A stretch of DNA of 64,000 bases from Gerris lacustris (lineage: Eukaryota; Arthropoda; Insecta; Hemiptera; Gerridae): the NCBI GenBank assembly GCA_951217055.1, contig OX578278.1, positions 45,645,574-45,709,573 on the forward strand. Reading direction: 5' to 3'. Every line of letters begins with the position of its first letter. Within the stretch, counting starts at the first letter, position 1. The notes under the pieces were generated by a model, which did no database searches, had not been told where the DNA came from, and saw only the letters and a list, made by a program, of their open reading frames with translations. The position numbers and the translations under genes were made by a program. Shown here piece after piece: positions 33,840-46,787 of the stretch.

Positions 33840-36460
33840 TTATTCTAGCAGATCCCTTCTTTCTAGTAAGGGACTTGCGGCTTATGATAATTTTATCCGA
33901 CAAACGTTTGTCTTAAATACAGCACCAAAATTACAACTTTGTGATTGTGTACTTAATTCTTTAGCCGAGAATAAATAAACCTATTATGTTTTTTCAGATT
34001 ATCCGTGTTATCTTTATATAACGCTAAATTAACAAGATTTTAGTTCAATAATATATTTTTACACATAATTTGCTACTTCCTTGAACTTGCACTTAAAATT
34101 ATAATCTTTGCCAATAGTGAAAGGATGAAAAGGCTACATAATTAAAACCTTAGTATATAATTTAAAAGCTCATTGAAACAAAAAAAAACTAATTTAAATT
34201 ACAATATTGGACATTTATTTTATTTTTATTTATTTATTTTTTTGGTGGGAAAAATCATACAATAAGGCTAAAGCACATAATATATAAACAAATATCAAAT
34301 TAAAAATATAAAGACGTATTTACATTAAAAACATTTTGATCAGAGGCCGTTTGTCTTGTTTCGATGGGAAATTTATTTATATTGTTTGTTCAAACAAATT
34401 TGCATACAAACAGTAAAACATTGACTTGCTGTCGAATTTTCGGATCTTAAGTTAAAAGTTGACTAATCTTTTCATACGTGTAATCAACGCTATCTAATGT
34501 CCTTTTACGTTTTTAGAATTACGACAGTTGATGTGTCGATATATGCATGTTTAAGTGTTTTGTGGTTTAACTATATTTATTCTGTCCTATCTTTTATCAG
34601 ACTCTTGAGCAATCTTCAAATATTTGTTGAACATTCAAAATAAAGTAAATAATTTAAGTTAAGTGATTGCACAAATATTGTTCAAATAATTGACTAATAT
34701 TACCATATTTATTAATGAATAAATCTAAAACTTTTAACGTACGTACCTGCACAGATAAATCTTAACTCACTGATATAGACGTAATCAACGCCAAACCCAA
34801 CCTTTTGGAGACATTACTTGCTGTTGGATTTTTACCCACTGCAAACTTAATCAACATATTTTTTTTTTTTGTCTATCTATTCTAGAATATTTCAAATAAC
34901 AAGCTAGTTTGTTACTACCTTGCACCCTTGCCTAATAAGCTTAATATTTGTTTAGATTCTTACCTAATTAAGGGTTAGTCTAGAAATTGTATGGTATTTG
35001 TTCATTGAGGTTTTTTTATATTATTATGGTAATTTGTATGTAATGTAATTCATTTGTGTTTATACTTACTATACAGTTCAAAATACCGCATAGTGTGTAA
35101 AAGCTATAATGTTCCGTTGAAATTAGCTGCGTTCAATATTGCCAAAGGTGAACTACCCGGCAGAACTAATGCAAACACTCCTAGCAGCCAAAAGCTACCG
35201 GTTTAGCCAAGGTCACTACAATTGTTTCTTCTCTCATTCTTCCTTTTCTTTTATTATCGTCTTCTTAGGCTCCTTATTGTCTTTAACTATTTATTTTAAA
35301 CTTCATTTTAATTGCAGTTGACTTTCTTTCTATTTCAAGTTTACTTCTGAGGATTTACTGAACATTTGAAGAAACTTTAACATGGAAAATTTAGAATATC
35401 TTTTCAAAATTAATTAAAAGTTAATTTATTTTTAATTGGAAACGTAAAAATTTGGATTGAAGTAGTTATTAATATTGCAAATGGACACGGAGGATGAAAT
35501 AGTTAGCTGTGTTCACACAATTGTAGTTAATTTTAATAAATTAATTCACCCACCTTGTATCTAAGTTGAAAAAATAAGAAAAATATTAAATACAAATCTT
35601 TTCGTGTATTTCAAGTAAATCAAATGTGTCTTTTTTGTCTACTCTAGTTTTATTGATAAGATGTGGGCTATCAGAGACAAGAAAGTAATAATATTTCAAA
35701 ATGTTGATTCTCAACGCAGATTGAAACTCAGTTCACACGCACACCGTGTGAATTTTCGCATCGTGGTCTTTTAGTATATTTTTCAAATAGGTACTATATC
35801 TCTAGTCATAATTCCAACAGCGAACGTTTCTTTTTAAATCCTTATAACTTACCCCTTAAACCGTCCCCCTACCACCTTAAAGCCTAAAGTAATTGTTTGA
35901 TCTCAGACTTGTGACTACCGCACTGCTAACACATCCGAAATAATTTCAAAGGTTTTAATTATTTTTATATAAGTAGATACTTAAATATGAAATAAATAAA
36001 AATAATAATAAAAGAAATGATCATAGTACACAGTATATTTAATTATGCTTTATCTGATTGCTCAATATATTTCAACAATTTTGTACTTAATTGTACCTAT
36101 GCATTCAAAAACGCTTTGAATCCTCAAGGCACGTGCTTGTTTCCAAGGTGAATATGATTTAATAAAATCAGGAAATTGGAGTTATTTTTGTTTTGTTCGT
36201 TTAACTTTTCTACGTTTTAAAGCTATATCTGATCAAATTTTTTATTTATTGCTATCTAAATTTATTAAGTTATTAGTAACGGAGTGTTGAACAACTTAAA
36301 TTAATGATTTATAGATAAAGATAATATTATATTTTAGTAGCCATTTTATTTTAATAGAGTTCACAACGATTTCTTAAGTTAAGACGTTAGAGTAAGTTAA
36401 TAGTTTGTTTTTTTACAAATTAACTTTTAGAGGCAGTTTTGAATCTTTTAACTAACATTA
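33840..36460. other. AT-rich intergenic DNA, nothing recognised
   Basis: No coding exon, tandem array or transposon terminus was recognised. The 60-codon frame at 35139-35321 is not supported by any domain. Confidence 0.5.
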
Positions 36461-36466
36461 GTGCTG

Positions 36467-36490
36467 AAGAGAGAGAGAGAGAGAGAGAGA
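36467..36490. repeat. (GA)n microsatellite
   Basis: About 24 bases of GA repeat after GCTGAA. Confidence 0.9.
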
Positions 36491-36559
36491 TAAAATGAAT
36501 TCCCGAAGGGGTATGGTAAGAGACATAAATCAAAGTGTTTCTTATTTGGCAAATATTTT

Positions 36560-36970
36560 AATTTTACTTTCTAATAAACAGTATATAATATTGTGATGGC
36601 ACGAAAATTATATTTTGAGATTTTGTTGGATTTACATGTTTCAAGGTCCCTGAGTCCAAAAAAAGTGGATTTTATAAAGGTTTTCTGTAGTCTATAATCT
36701 GAGCAGATCCGTGGCTCCTTAACCACTGGGCCGATTTTGATGATATCGTCTTATATGATTAGAAAAATCATACCCCGAGATGACATCAAGAAATGAATGT
36801 TACCTCTAAACTTGGGGGCACTACACCCCAAAATTCTTTAAAGAAACGTGCAAAACATAATTTCTTAAAAACGGTTGGAACGATTTTGAGTGAAATGTTC
36901 TAAAATACAGTATGATCAAATACGAATCTAACTATATAAGTTGTTTTCCTGGGAAAAATATAGTTTCAGG
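36560..36970 (+). repeat. GTATTGTGATGGC family, copy
   Basis: Shares with 38893-39290 and 59664-60090 the order TTTTACTTTCT, TATTGTGATGGCACGAAAAT, GATTTACA, ACTGGGCCGATTTTGATGA, AATCATACC..GAG and GTTCTAAAATA, ending near GTTTTCCTGGGAAAAATATA. No reading frame is conserved, so a non-autonomous element is inferred. Terminal structure is not clear in this copy. Confidence 0.7.
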
Positions 36971-36989
36971 GAGGAAAATAAATTTGACA

Positions 36990-38510
36990 TTAAAAACAAA
37001 ATATAAATGATAAAATAGTGTCGATCGATTTCCGCTGATTTTAGGATGAAAGTGGCAAGCTTACGTTATACATATATTCCACCACAATATATATTTTTTT
37101 GTTGCTACTTAATATTAAATTTTATGTACGAGTGTAAATAACTCAACGTCAACTTTTCAAGTTTTATAATATCTGTTGGATTTTTGAATTAAGTTTTGAA
37201 ACTTTTCATCCAAAAATGTGAATTGTGACTCAAAATAAAGTTACAGTTCTATTAGTTGAAAGTTGAATTATTAAAAAAGTATTTTATTAACAGACAAAGT
37301 TATTTGCTTCGACCTTGTATAATTCCATTAATGCCTAATTAATTTATGATCACATTTCTTCATGCTATAGGATTCTTTTCTTCAGAAACATAAATTCAAT
37401 TATAATGAGCAGTTTAGGTGGGAGTACCTTCAAGGGAGTACATTTATTAAGGAAGTAACAACGTTAGCCGAACAACAAACTGAAGATGCCCCTAATACTG
37501 GGTGCGAAACGACTTCTTTTGACTCTGATCTTTTAACTAAAATATAAAAAGAGCCTACACTGCTTCTTCATCTCCTCCCTCCAAAATTATCCACTCAAAT
37601 AATTCGTCGAAATCAATGCCCCTCCAATCAACCACCTCTTAATCAAACCACCTCCAAATCAACCACCTCTCTGGACTAATGTAATATATTTAATTAATTT
37701 TTATTACTTGGTAGGTATTTATCTATATTTGCATCATCCCTTTGTGTTCTGTATTTATTTAATTAATAGAAGGTTATCCACACAATTTTATTATAATAAT
37801 AGAATAGCATAGAACACTCTTCTTTGCATATTATATTTTGCTCAAGATTCATCTCCATTAACTTAGAAAATTGCTTCTCGTACTTTGGAAAATAACCGCG
37901 GATGACGTAAAACCGGAATTGCCGTCTATAATCAATCGATTTACCTCACTCCGAACATTAAATTTAAATTATTATAATGATTAGCTCGACTTCCTCGATC
38001 CAATTGCAAAACATCGTACTGAGATTGGGTGACAATGGGTTAATGTTTCACCGGAAAGGTCAACAGATATAAAGCCAAGGTGGATAATAAAGTATTTTTA
38101 TTGCAAAGCATTGTTTAAGGTAATGATCATTACATTATCTGTAATATTATGACTGCTAAGTTCATTCTTCATTCGCATTCGCAGTAAAGCAAAGTTGAAA
38201 TATTTTAAACACAGTTAATACATTTATTGCATCCTATATCCAAGACAAACACTGAGGATTATCATAAACTATTTATTAATACTGAATATAAATCAGACTT
38301 ATTCATGTCTAATCAATGAATTTTGACCGAATTTTCGAATCAATGAACTTTGCTTGCATCGTGTCTAATCCTTACACTTTTTAATAGTTAGCGGTCGTTA
38401 TTGAAATCCGTCCAAGACAGAAATCCGTTTCAATTTGTCCGTCGGTCTGACTCTCGTTCAATTTTTGCGATACATTATATCTTAAAAAGTACTCGTCCTA
38501 CATTTTTAAT
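36990..38510. other. Intergenic DNA with short patches of repeat
   Basis: 37478-37515 reads CTGAAGATGCCCC..TGGGTGCGAAACGAC, similar in plan to the GAAGATGC-hairpin-GCGGAACGTC motif at 60595-60630. At 37615-37675 the phrase CAATCAACCACCTC occurs in three imperfect copies. 38397-38460 has a TCCGTC..GTCTGAC run like other repeats here. No gene. Confidence 0.4.
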
Positions 38511-38512
38511 TA

Positions 38513-38518
38513 ATTATA

Positions 38519-38596
<78 letters not shown>
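38513..38596. repeat. (TA)n microsatellite with one TGTA interruption
   Basis: TA repeat running for about 80 bases, broken once near 38522. Confidence 0.95.
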
Positions 38597-38598
<2 letters not shown>

Positions 38599-38892
38599 GC
38601 TATGCAGGTATTTATAAATATATTTATACGCATGCAAGCATATACAAATTTACACACGTGATGAAAATTACATATTATTATCCAACATAATTGTATGGTA
38701 GTTAAGAAACTGCAACGTCAAGTCTTTCATATTTTTATTCTATATATAGAACTTGTCCTTTTTGTATCGGGATTTTCATACGATTGCTGACCTTGCACCT
38801 GTGTTTATGAAAACTAATTAATAAAACATGAAATCTTGCTATTTCCTTGCTTGAAATTATATAAATGTATTCGTATTGGCTACTATTTTTTA

Positions 38893-39300
38893 TTTTTTAC
38901 TTTCTCATAGTCGTAGTATATTTAAAGAGAGAGTATTGTGATAACGGGAAAATTAGATTTAGATGGATTTACACATTTTAAGGGCCTCTGAGCCTAAAAT
39001 AGGGGTTTTTAAAAAATGTCTGTTGTCTTTAGCAAAGGCGCGTGGAACTTAAACTAATTGGCCGATTTCGATAAAATTATGCATACATGTTAAGAAAAAT
39101 AATACTTCGAGGCCAAATCGAAAAATATATTTTAGTTGTAAATTTGGCGGTTCTACCCTCCAAAAGCTGAAAAAAAATAAAAATCGCTTGAGTTGATTTT
39201 AATTTAAAAATTCTAAAATTTAGGCCATTTAAATTAGAATCTGACCATATAAGTAGATTTTCCGGGAAAAATCTAGTTTCCTAAATATTGATGAAAATAT
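38893..39300 (+). repeat. GTATTGTGATGGC family, copy
   Basis: Starts TTTTTTACTTTCTCATAG, with AGAGAGTATTGTGATAACG in place of the usual GATGGC, then the common middle including TTGGCCGATTTCGATAAAAT and CCGGGAAAAATCTAGTTTCC. Diverged from the other copies. Confidence 0.65.
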
Positions 39301-39438
39301 ATTTGATTAAGTTGAAAATCGGAAAACTAAAAACTAAACAGTCACCTGTTCCCACATAGCTTCCTTGCATCCAATTACGTCTTATATTGACATTGTAAAT
39401 ACTTTTACCTTTAAAAATAATAGTTATTTACACACCAA

Positions 39439-40141
39439 GGGAGGAAAGTAAGTGATTGCACCCTGAGCGATGAAGTTGGTTCCTGAGGCGAAGCCGAGGG
39501 AACCATAACGTTCACTCCCGAGGCGGAGCCGAGGGAGTTAACTATCGCGAGGGTGCAAGTGATTTTTGCTCCCGAGGTACGTACAAGATTTTACCTCCAG
39601 AAGGGAGAAAAAAATATGGAAAGATTTTAATTTAAAATTACGTTAACCAACAAAAATACATAGGTTTATATTTATTTTTAAAAAATATAGTTAGAAATAA
39701 TATTAACAATTCTCTAAATAAGTTTAATCACGTTAAAATTAAATTATAGATAATAATTATTTGAATTTCAATGCTAAAATTAAATGGGAGAATCAGCTGG
39801 AAGCTGAGTCGTGTATTGAATGGTGTTGACAACTGATGTATTTAAATATGGATTAGTTAATCTACATTTAGAAATTATGTTTCCACTTTTAACGTGTTTG
39901 TTTCTTTTACTGATGAATCACTATGGCAACCGTTGTGGAGGTTACATGCCATGTGTGAAGATGACATTATAGATTTCGACATTAGACAAAAGTTAGTAAA
40001 TGAAATGTGTATTAGCATCAACCTTATTTACTTGTGCTTTATCTAGGGCAAGACTGGAGGGAATCATGAGAGTTCATGATTCCCTTATTTTTCATTACTC
40101 CCTGTTTAACCCGACCGGGTGCAATGAGTAACTTCCCTCCC
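39439..40141. mobile_element. 703-bp foldback element with cloverleaf-like left end
   Basis: Terminal arms 39439-39463 and 40117-40141 pair at 21 of 25 positions (GGGAGGAAAGTAAGTG.. against the complement of GGGTGCAATGAG..). Inside the left end a second inverted pair, TTGCACCCTGAGCGAT (39456-39471) with ATCGCGAGGGTGCAA (39544-39558), encloses two hairpins: 39478-39504 (loop GAA) and 39514-39538 (loop GGA). Near the right end is an 11-bp perfect hairpin at 40059-40084. Much more GC-rich than the surroundings in these structured parts. No coding sequence. Class unknown. Confidence 0.7.
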
Positions 40142-40595
40142 TGTAAACTAGGGAGGAAAGTTCACTTTTTCTCCCAAAAAATTGTTGTTCTCCAGTAAAT
40201 TGTTTTTTATTCATATTGGCTTATTATCTTAATTATATTATAATTACCAGATTATTTCCTTATGCTAGATGTCTAAACAATATGTTAGAGAAGAATTTTA
40301 TATAAAAATGTACAAACGAACTTTCAAAAATTACAAATTGCATTGTTTCAAATCCTTGCACTTTTTAATAGTTAGCGGTCGTTATTGACTGTGTTTAACA
40401 GCAGGTACAAACAACTTTAAGCCCGAAGTATAGTAAATATAATATATATTTATATACATTTTTGTTTTAGATAGTTGCATTTTTCACACTTCAACGACTT
40501 CCTTGAATTTTTATTGGGTCAATTCGGTGTCAAGATCTGTATACATATTTACTTCAGTGTGTTAATTTTATAATATAACGAAACTATTGTCTTGG
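40142..40595. other. Intergenic DNA beside the foldback
   Basis: 40132-40161 forms another imperfect hairpin (CTTCCCTCCCT with AGGGAGGAAAG). A phrase of about 38 bases including AATAGTTAGCGGTCGTTATT at 40367-40386 repeats one at 38383-38402. Otherwise nothing recognised. Confidence 0.45.
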
Positions 40596-40599
40596 GCTA

Positions 40600-41130
40600 T
40601 ATGTTGAATATCCCTTATCTAGATGCACTGCCATCTTTCTTGGGGAAATAATAAATAAATAAGTTTGGTTTTTACTTACAAGTAAGAATTTGCTGAGTGT
40701 TTATAGTATATAACCCGTTTGAACGGATACTTCAACTATTTATATGCAAGGTGTTCCTTATTATGTGATAATTATATCATAACTTTAGTATTTAAACACA
40801 GCCCTTGATGCAGCAAAATACTTAATTCTAAATAAATATATAACCTAACTGATTCAAAAATAGGCGCAGCATTAAAATCTTTAAGATTATAGCATGTATA
40901 AATATATTAAGTCATACTGCAGTCATAATGTTAAGTATTGCATTATTCATTACTCCGAACAATGATCTTTCGTTATTTATGCGATAATTAGGGGTACACA
41001 CAAAACAACTAAGAGATGTTATAAGATGATTATTATTATTGATGACGTTATTCTTTGTATAATAATAGTTAACAATTCTTTCATATCAGGATAAATATTT
41101 TATCAGAAAAAATAGAATTTTTAGAAAACT
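40600..41130 (+). repeat. Old repeat shared with 12645-13265
   Basis: Collinear, diverged match to 12645-13160: TCTAGATGCACTGCCATCTT, ATTTATATGCAAGGTGTTCC, CTAACTGATTCAAAA, CGTTATTTATGCGATAATTA and GGATAAATATTTTATCAG. No protein is encoded. The continuation of the match appears at 46130-46240, beyond the Helitron and tandem block. Confidence 0.5.
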
Positions 41131-41510
41131 TGGAAATTCTAAGAGCTATTCAAGAACACAAATACAGCATATTTTAATGAAAGATCTGATCATAATAATT
41201 CTGCTCTTGTGATACCTATAACAAATAATTTTGTAAAATGTAAGTTTTAAGGTTTAATTTATTTATAGTAAAATAAGAAAAATATTGTTTAGCTTTAAGC
41301 AGTTTAGAAAAATAATGTTATTCCTAGCCTAACCCTATACCGGGTTCCACCTTGAATCTTCACTTCATATTCCACTTACTGTTAGTTTAGTCATAAAGCT
41401 TGTAAAATATGCAGCACGTAGCATCTTTACTCTTAGTATTAATAGTAACACTATTCGGTGTTAATACTTAACACCGAAGATTATATAAAATGTCGAAACG
41501 TTTGTGTTAA

Positions 41511-44500
41511 TCTATATATATAAAACTAAGAGTGACAGTGACTGATCATCAAAAATTCTCCTACTTCCCATTGACCTAGAGATTTGAAATTTGGTACATA
41601 GATAGAGTGTACTTTAAATAGGAAAGTGCGGCCATTTTGATTTCGATATGTGTCCGCCATATTGAATTATAGCCGCCATCTTGGATTTTTTCATCAGTAA
41701 TTCTCCTACTTCCCATTGACCTAGAGATTTGAAATTTGGTACATAGGTAGAGTGTACCATAAATAGAAAAGTTCAGGTGTTTTGATTTCGATATATAGCC
41801 GCCATTTTGAATTATAGCCGCCATCTTGGATTTTTTCATCAGTAATTCTCCTACTTCCCATTGACCTAGAGATTTGAAATTTGGTACATAGGTAGAGTGT
41901 ACCAATACTAGAAAAGTGCGGATGTTTTGATTCCGATATATAGCCGCCATATTGGATTTTTAAAACACGTGTATATTTTGATGTGTCGTATATCGTTTTA
42001 AAGGCCTTGATTAATACTTTAATGTTGTGGTATTTATTTATTTTTAAAATTTTTTGTACGGGTACATTTATACCGATTTGTACTTTTGGTTCAGGTTAAG
42101 AAGGTGAAATAATTTTTTTAAATTTTATTTTTACATTTATTAGAATTCATTAGCCTAAATAATGATCTTATACATGGTTTGATTTTTAAATATATTTTTG
42201 GTACCTATGGGTACACGGGTACAAATATGCTTTTAAACACAAAACCTACTTTCATGTATATCGTTGAAAAACTCTTGAATAGGCCTTTTAATGTAGTTAT
42301 GTAGTGTTTTGTGATATTTTTACTTTTTAGGGGGGTAAAATTGAAAAAAGTCCTTATATAGCTGTTTTTTGACAATGGTTCCTTAGGTTTTGGTTGAAAT
42401 TTAAAACATTGTTATTATTTTTTACTCTCTTTTTCGAGACGTTTACGAATATACCTCATTTATTTTGTTATCTTCATTTTGACTTTTTTGGGTAAAAAAA
42501 TCACAGGGGTGTGGATTGACGATTTTTTGGTAAAAAATAAAGTTTGTACTATCTTCATGAAATTTGTCACGCTTATAAAAATGAAAAATACAAGACGAAA
42601 GTGCTCTTGGACTTTTTTTTCCAAGACTCTTAGTTTCCGAGAAAAAGCCACTCAAAGTTCATATTTGGCAATTTTTGGGGTTTTCGATTGGCCATTTTTT
42701 GGGCTTTAAAAGTGCTAAATGGTAAACTGACGGCATATTCGTAATCTACTCGACGGGGGCTTTAAAAAAACGTATAGTTTGTATGGGGTTGTCGACAACT
42801 TTTTTTGCCCAAATTTTCCGGCTCAAAATCTGGGCCCAAAAATAGGGAAATTAATAAAAAATTAAAAATATGAGAAATATTGATTCGATTTGATTTAAAA
42901 TTTGTATGCATGCCTTATTTAATTTTAGGAACTCGGAAAAAAATTAATACTTGAACATATTTGTACACATGTGTACTTTTGGTACATACGGTACCTAATG
43001 TGTTATTTTAACTTGAGATTTTATGTTGTGAAACAATGTGTTATTAGTAATGATTTTATTTAGTAAGCTTTATACCATTCAGTGAATTTAATTTGTTTTA
43101 ATATAATGTTGGTACCTATATGAGGTACATGGGTACAATGATCGAAATGCTCGAAATATATCATATTATATATAATTTTACAGTGCTTGAAAAGTACTTT
43201 CATTGTTGTTATGTACACTTTTTCAAAATTTTACATTTTAAGGGGTGTAAAGCATAAAAAACCGTTAATTTATCTGTTTTTCCGAATTGGTTTTTTAGAT
43301 TATAATTTAAATGGAAAACTAATTAATAATTTTTTACTGCTCTTATCGAGACCTTTACAACAATACCAATTTTGATAATATTCGATGAATGAATAAACCA
43401 CTGCTGCTGCTCAGCAGAGTAAGGATTTTTTATTCGATAGACTGCTGCACATTTGATTTGTTTTGATTTTTTTTTAGTTCCGTGAATTGTTGGTTGAGTT
43501 AGTCTAATTGTAGCCGTTACTCTTGGCGACAAGCTTTCTACATCAGTTTTCTGGTGTTTAATTTGACATAATATGACCAACCAATGAGAGAAGACTTTGA
43601 GAAAGGCTTGGGTTTGTCTTTGTGGGGGGGTGCATTGTTTTGTTTATTTTTGACACATTTTGACAGTTTTTGATACGGCGCGGCAATAAAAGAATAAAGT
43701 GTATAGAAAAATAAAAATATAAATTAATCAAATATAGATATATGTATAAAATTACAAGATAAAAAGAACTTTATATATACTACGTTTTTTAATTCAATTA
43801 ATTTATCTTCATATTCAATTATTTATCTTCTTTGTTTAATTGGTTTACTTATTCTTTTTCGCTGTCATTAACTGTTTACCTCTTAATAAAAAATCTTAAA
43901 TTTATTTGAAATCTGTCAAAATGAAGGATTAAAAATATTTGGGATATGACAAAACAAATAAAATAACTTGCGGATTTTTTCCGAACAGACTTTCCATGAA
44001 GCAAATTTGCTGAAAACTAATTAAATTCTGCTGAAAAATTACTAAAAGCATTAAAATATTGTTTGTGCCATGCCCTAAGGAACTTCATTTAGAAACTAAA
44101 CTTCAAACGCATTCTAGTGGTGAACTAACAAACTAAGACATACAAAACTTTTACCAACAACAGTTTCATGAGTTAAGATTTCATTTCTGATGCAATAATA
44201 TTATTAAATAAAAAAAAATTACACTGTTAAACAAAATACATTATCCACATAGTTAGTGCTAAGTAAATATGTAGGAAATATAAAAACTTATGGTTAAATT
44301 CATTTATAATGAAAAATATATTTTATATAAAAAAAAGCAGGTCATATATTTAATTGAGATAAAATGTTTAAAAATAAGCAATAAAAAATAATATAAACTA
44401 ATTGCACTAAAATACAAAATTATTTAATAAAAAAGATATATTACTTATATTGTTTTAATTATTTTTTACACCTAGCGCCAACTTCTAGACGAATAAGGCA

Positions 44501-44524
44501 CGCGAAGCGTGCCAATTCGGCTAG
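41511..44524 (+). mobile_element. Non-autonomous Helitron, about 3.0 kb
   Basis: Begins with TCTATATATATAAAAC at 41511, preceded by A. It ends with the 7-bp perfect hairpin GGCACGCGAAGCGTGCC (44497-44513), then AATTCGG and CTAG at 44521-44524, followed by T. A 5' TC, a 3' hairpin a few bases before CTRR, and insertion between A and T without target duplication are the Helitron hallmarks. There is no Rep/helicase gene. It carries a 145-bp tandem array at its left end and a copy of the AAAACGTAGTA-type repeat at 43750-44120. GTACC-rich phrases occur throughout the middle. Confidence 0.8.
41546..41962. repeat. 145-bp tandem repeat inside the Helitron
   Basis: TTCTCCTACTTCCCATTGAC recurs with starts at 41556, 41701 and 41846, an exact 145-base spacing, giving nearly three units. 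Each has GAGATTTGAAATTTGGTACA and TAGCCGCCAT. The 124-codon minus-strand frame across it is a by-product; 145 is not divisible by 3, so the repeat appears in a different frame each time. Confidence 0.95.
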
Positions 44525-44530
44525 TTATTA

Positions 44531-46030
44531 ATAATTACAAGATAAAAATAACTTTTTGTATACTACGTTGCTAAATTTTCTGTTGAATATGTAATGTTGA
44601 TAATATAATTGTCATAGTTATAATATAATGTTAGTGAAAAAAAAATAGTTCCGAATTTATTACATACTTCAGATAAATGACAACCATCTAGAGAGCTGAT
44701 CTTAAACCTATAAAAGGACAAATCTTTGTACAAGGGATCTCGCCAACACCGAATATAAACCGTGCCATTGATATGCCCCCGTGTAGGGCACAGTAAGAGT
44801 AGAAAAAGAAAAATTTGTACAAGTAAAGAAGTACAGATGCAGAAAAATTAAACCGATACTTAGGACACATGTGTAAACAAACCTGGTTGTCACACGTCAA
44901 TTAATTTATTTTTTGTTTTCTTTTCCTTTTTCGCTGGCATTCAAAGTTAATCTCATAATAAAAATTACAAGATAAAAAGAACTTTTTATATACCTCGTTT
45001 TTAAATTTTCTGTTGAATCATATGGAATGTTAATAATATAATTTATTGTCATTGTTATATATAATGTTAGTGAAAACAAAATAGTTCCGAATTAATTTAC
45101 TTCACATAAATGACAACCATCTAGAGAGCTGATCTTAAACCTATAGACTATAGAAGGTCAAATCTTCGTACAACAGATCTCGCCTACACCGAATCCAAAC
45201 CGTGCCATTGATATGCCCCCGTGTAGGGACAGTAAGAGAAGAAAAATATGTACAAGTAAAGAAGTACAGATGCAGAAAAATTAAACCTATACCTAGGACA
45301 CAAGTTTAAACAAACCTGGTTGTCACACGTCAATTAATTTATTTCTTTGTTTACTTTACCTTTTCCACTGTCATTCAATGTTTATCTCTTATTTATAAAA
45401 ATCACAAATTTTAAACCCGTCAAAATGAAGATTGGATAATGGGATATGGCAAAACAAATAAAATAACTTGCGGATTTTTTCCGAACTAACTTTCCATACG
45501 GCAAAATTTGCTGAAAACCAATTAAATTCTGCTGAAAGATGGCTAAAAGTATTAAAATAATGCATTGTCATCGTGTTCTGAGCTATGCTAAAAGTTTCAA
45601 TTGTCTAGCTATTCGGGAAATTAGTTAGAAATCGATTGCCAGATTTGTACCGGACAAAAAAACAAACAAACAAACAAGAAAACAAGCTAATAAAAACGTA
45701 GTAAAAATCACAAAATTGAAACCCGTCAAAATGAAGATTGTAAATATGGGACATGTAAAAAATAATAAAATAACTTGCGGATTTTTTCCGAACTAACTTT
45801 CCATACAGCACAATTTGCTGAAAACGAATTAAATTCTGCTGAAAGATGGCTAAAAGTATTAAAATATTGCATTGCCATCGTGTTCTGAGCTATTCTATAA
45901 GTTTCAAATGTCTTGCTACTCGGGAAGTTAGTTAAAAATCGATTTCAAGATATGTACTGGACAAACAAACAAACAAGAAAGCAAGCTAATAAAAACGTAG
46001 TAAAAAGCAAGCTAATAAAAACGTAGTAAT
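44531..46030 (+). repeat. Tandem and partial copies of the AAAACGTAGTA-tailed repeat
   Basis: Two long units begin ATTACAAGATAAAAA at 44534 and 44964, a spacing of 430, and share CATCTAGAGAGCTGATCTTA and ATATGCCCCCGTGTAGGG. The second continues through a full copy of the motif set (AACTTGCGGATTTTTTCCGA, then an (ACAA)n run and AAAAACGTAGTA at about 45690-45702). A shorter third copy follows at 45708-46000 with its own (ACAA)n tail and a duplicated GCAAGCTAATAAAAACGTAG end. Similar sequence occurs in the Helitron just upstream and at 14800-15418. Confidence 0.8.
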
Positions 46031-46034
46031 ATAA

Positions 46035-46785
46035 AATTGTGGTGACAATAATGTTGTGTTACATTGTATAAACCTCTCTAATCATAATTATGAAGCAGTA
46101 CCACAAATCTCAGTCAAAACAACCAATCATTCAATATAGAATGTGTGCCACATCCTTTCTTCTATACATTTTTATGTTAATTGTCCACGTTCAGTAAATT
46201 TTTGCGTTATTACTTTGGAATCTACTTTTTTCCTACTTTTTTGAAAAGCGACTGTTGAAATGACGTTTCCAATTTGTAAAAAAAAATAATAGTGGTTTAA
46301 GAATTATTTTTTGTTTCAGTTGTTAATTTTCAACAATGCATAAATCACATTCAAAGTTTTTACTTTAGTAAAGTCCAAGTATTTTACCCTATATCCTCCA
46401 AGTCAATAAGTCTGTTTTAAAGCTAAACCTAATATTATTCATCTTGATGTCAATTTACATGTACCAACTCAGTTGATAAGTTAATTCAAAATGGTTTGAA
46501 AGATGAGTGCACAATTGTTTTTTATTGGTTTCAGGCTGCTTTCGCAGTAGCAGCTCTTACTCTATATTAATCATATTTTAATTTTAATAGTAACAGAAAT
46601 GGATGAAGAGAGACTTTTAAAGCGCTAGCTTATGATACATTGTATTAGGTCAAATCATTAACTAACTCATACTAAACTTTCTATACTTGTATATATTTCT
46701 TGGTCCATTTGTAAGTTGTTCCTGGGTTCTTGTGTTTACATTAAATCATTATTGAATATTTTATTAAAATTAACCATAAAAATTA
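46035..46785. other. Intergenic DNA, mostly unrecognised
   Basis: 46130-46250 resembles 13165-13265 (see the 40.6-kb repeat). No gene or complete element. Confidence 0.4.
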
Positions 46786-46787
46786 TA

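Noticed and set aside
41576..41950. 124-codon minus-strand frame
   Set aside because: Translation of the 145-bp tandem repeat in the Helitron, with the repeat shifting frame each unit.
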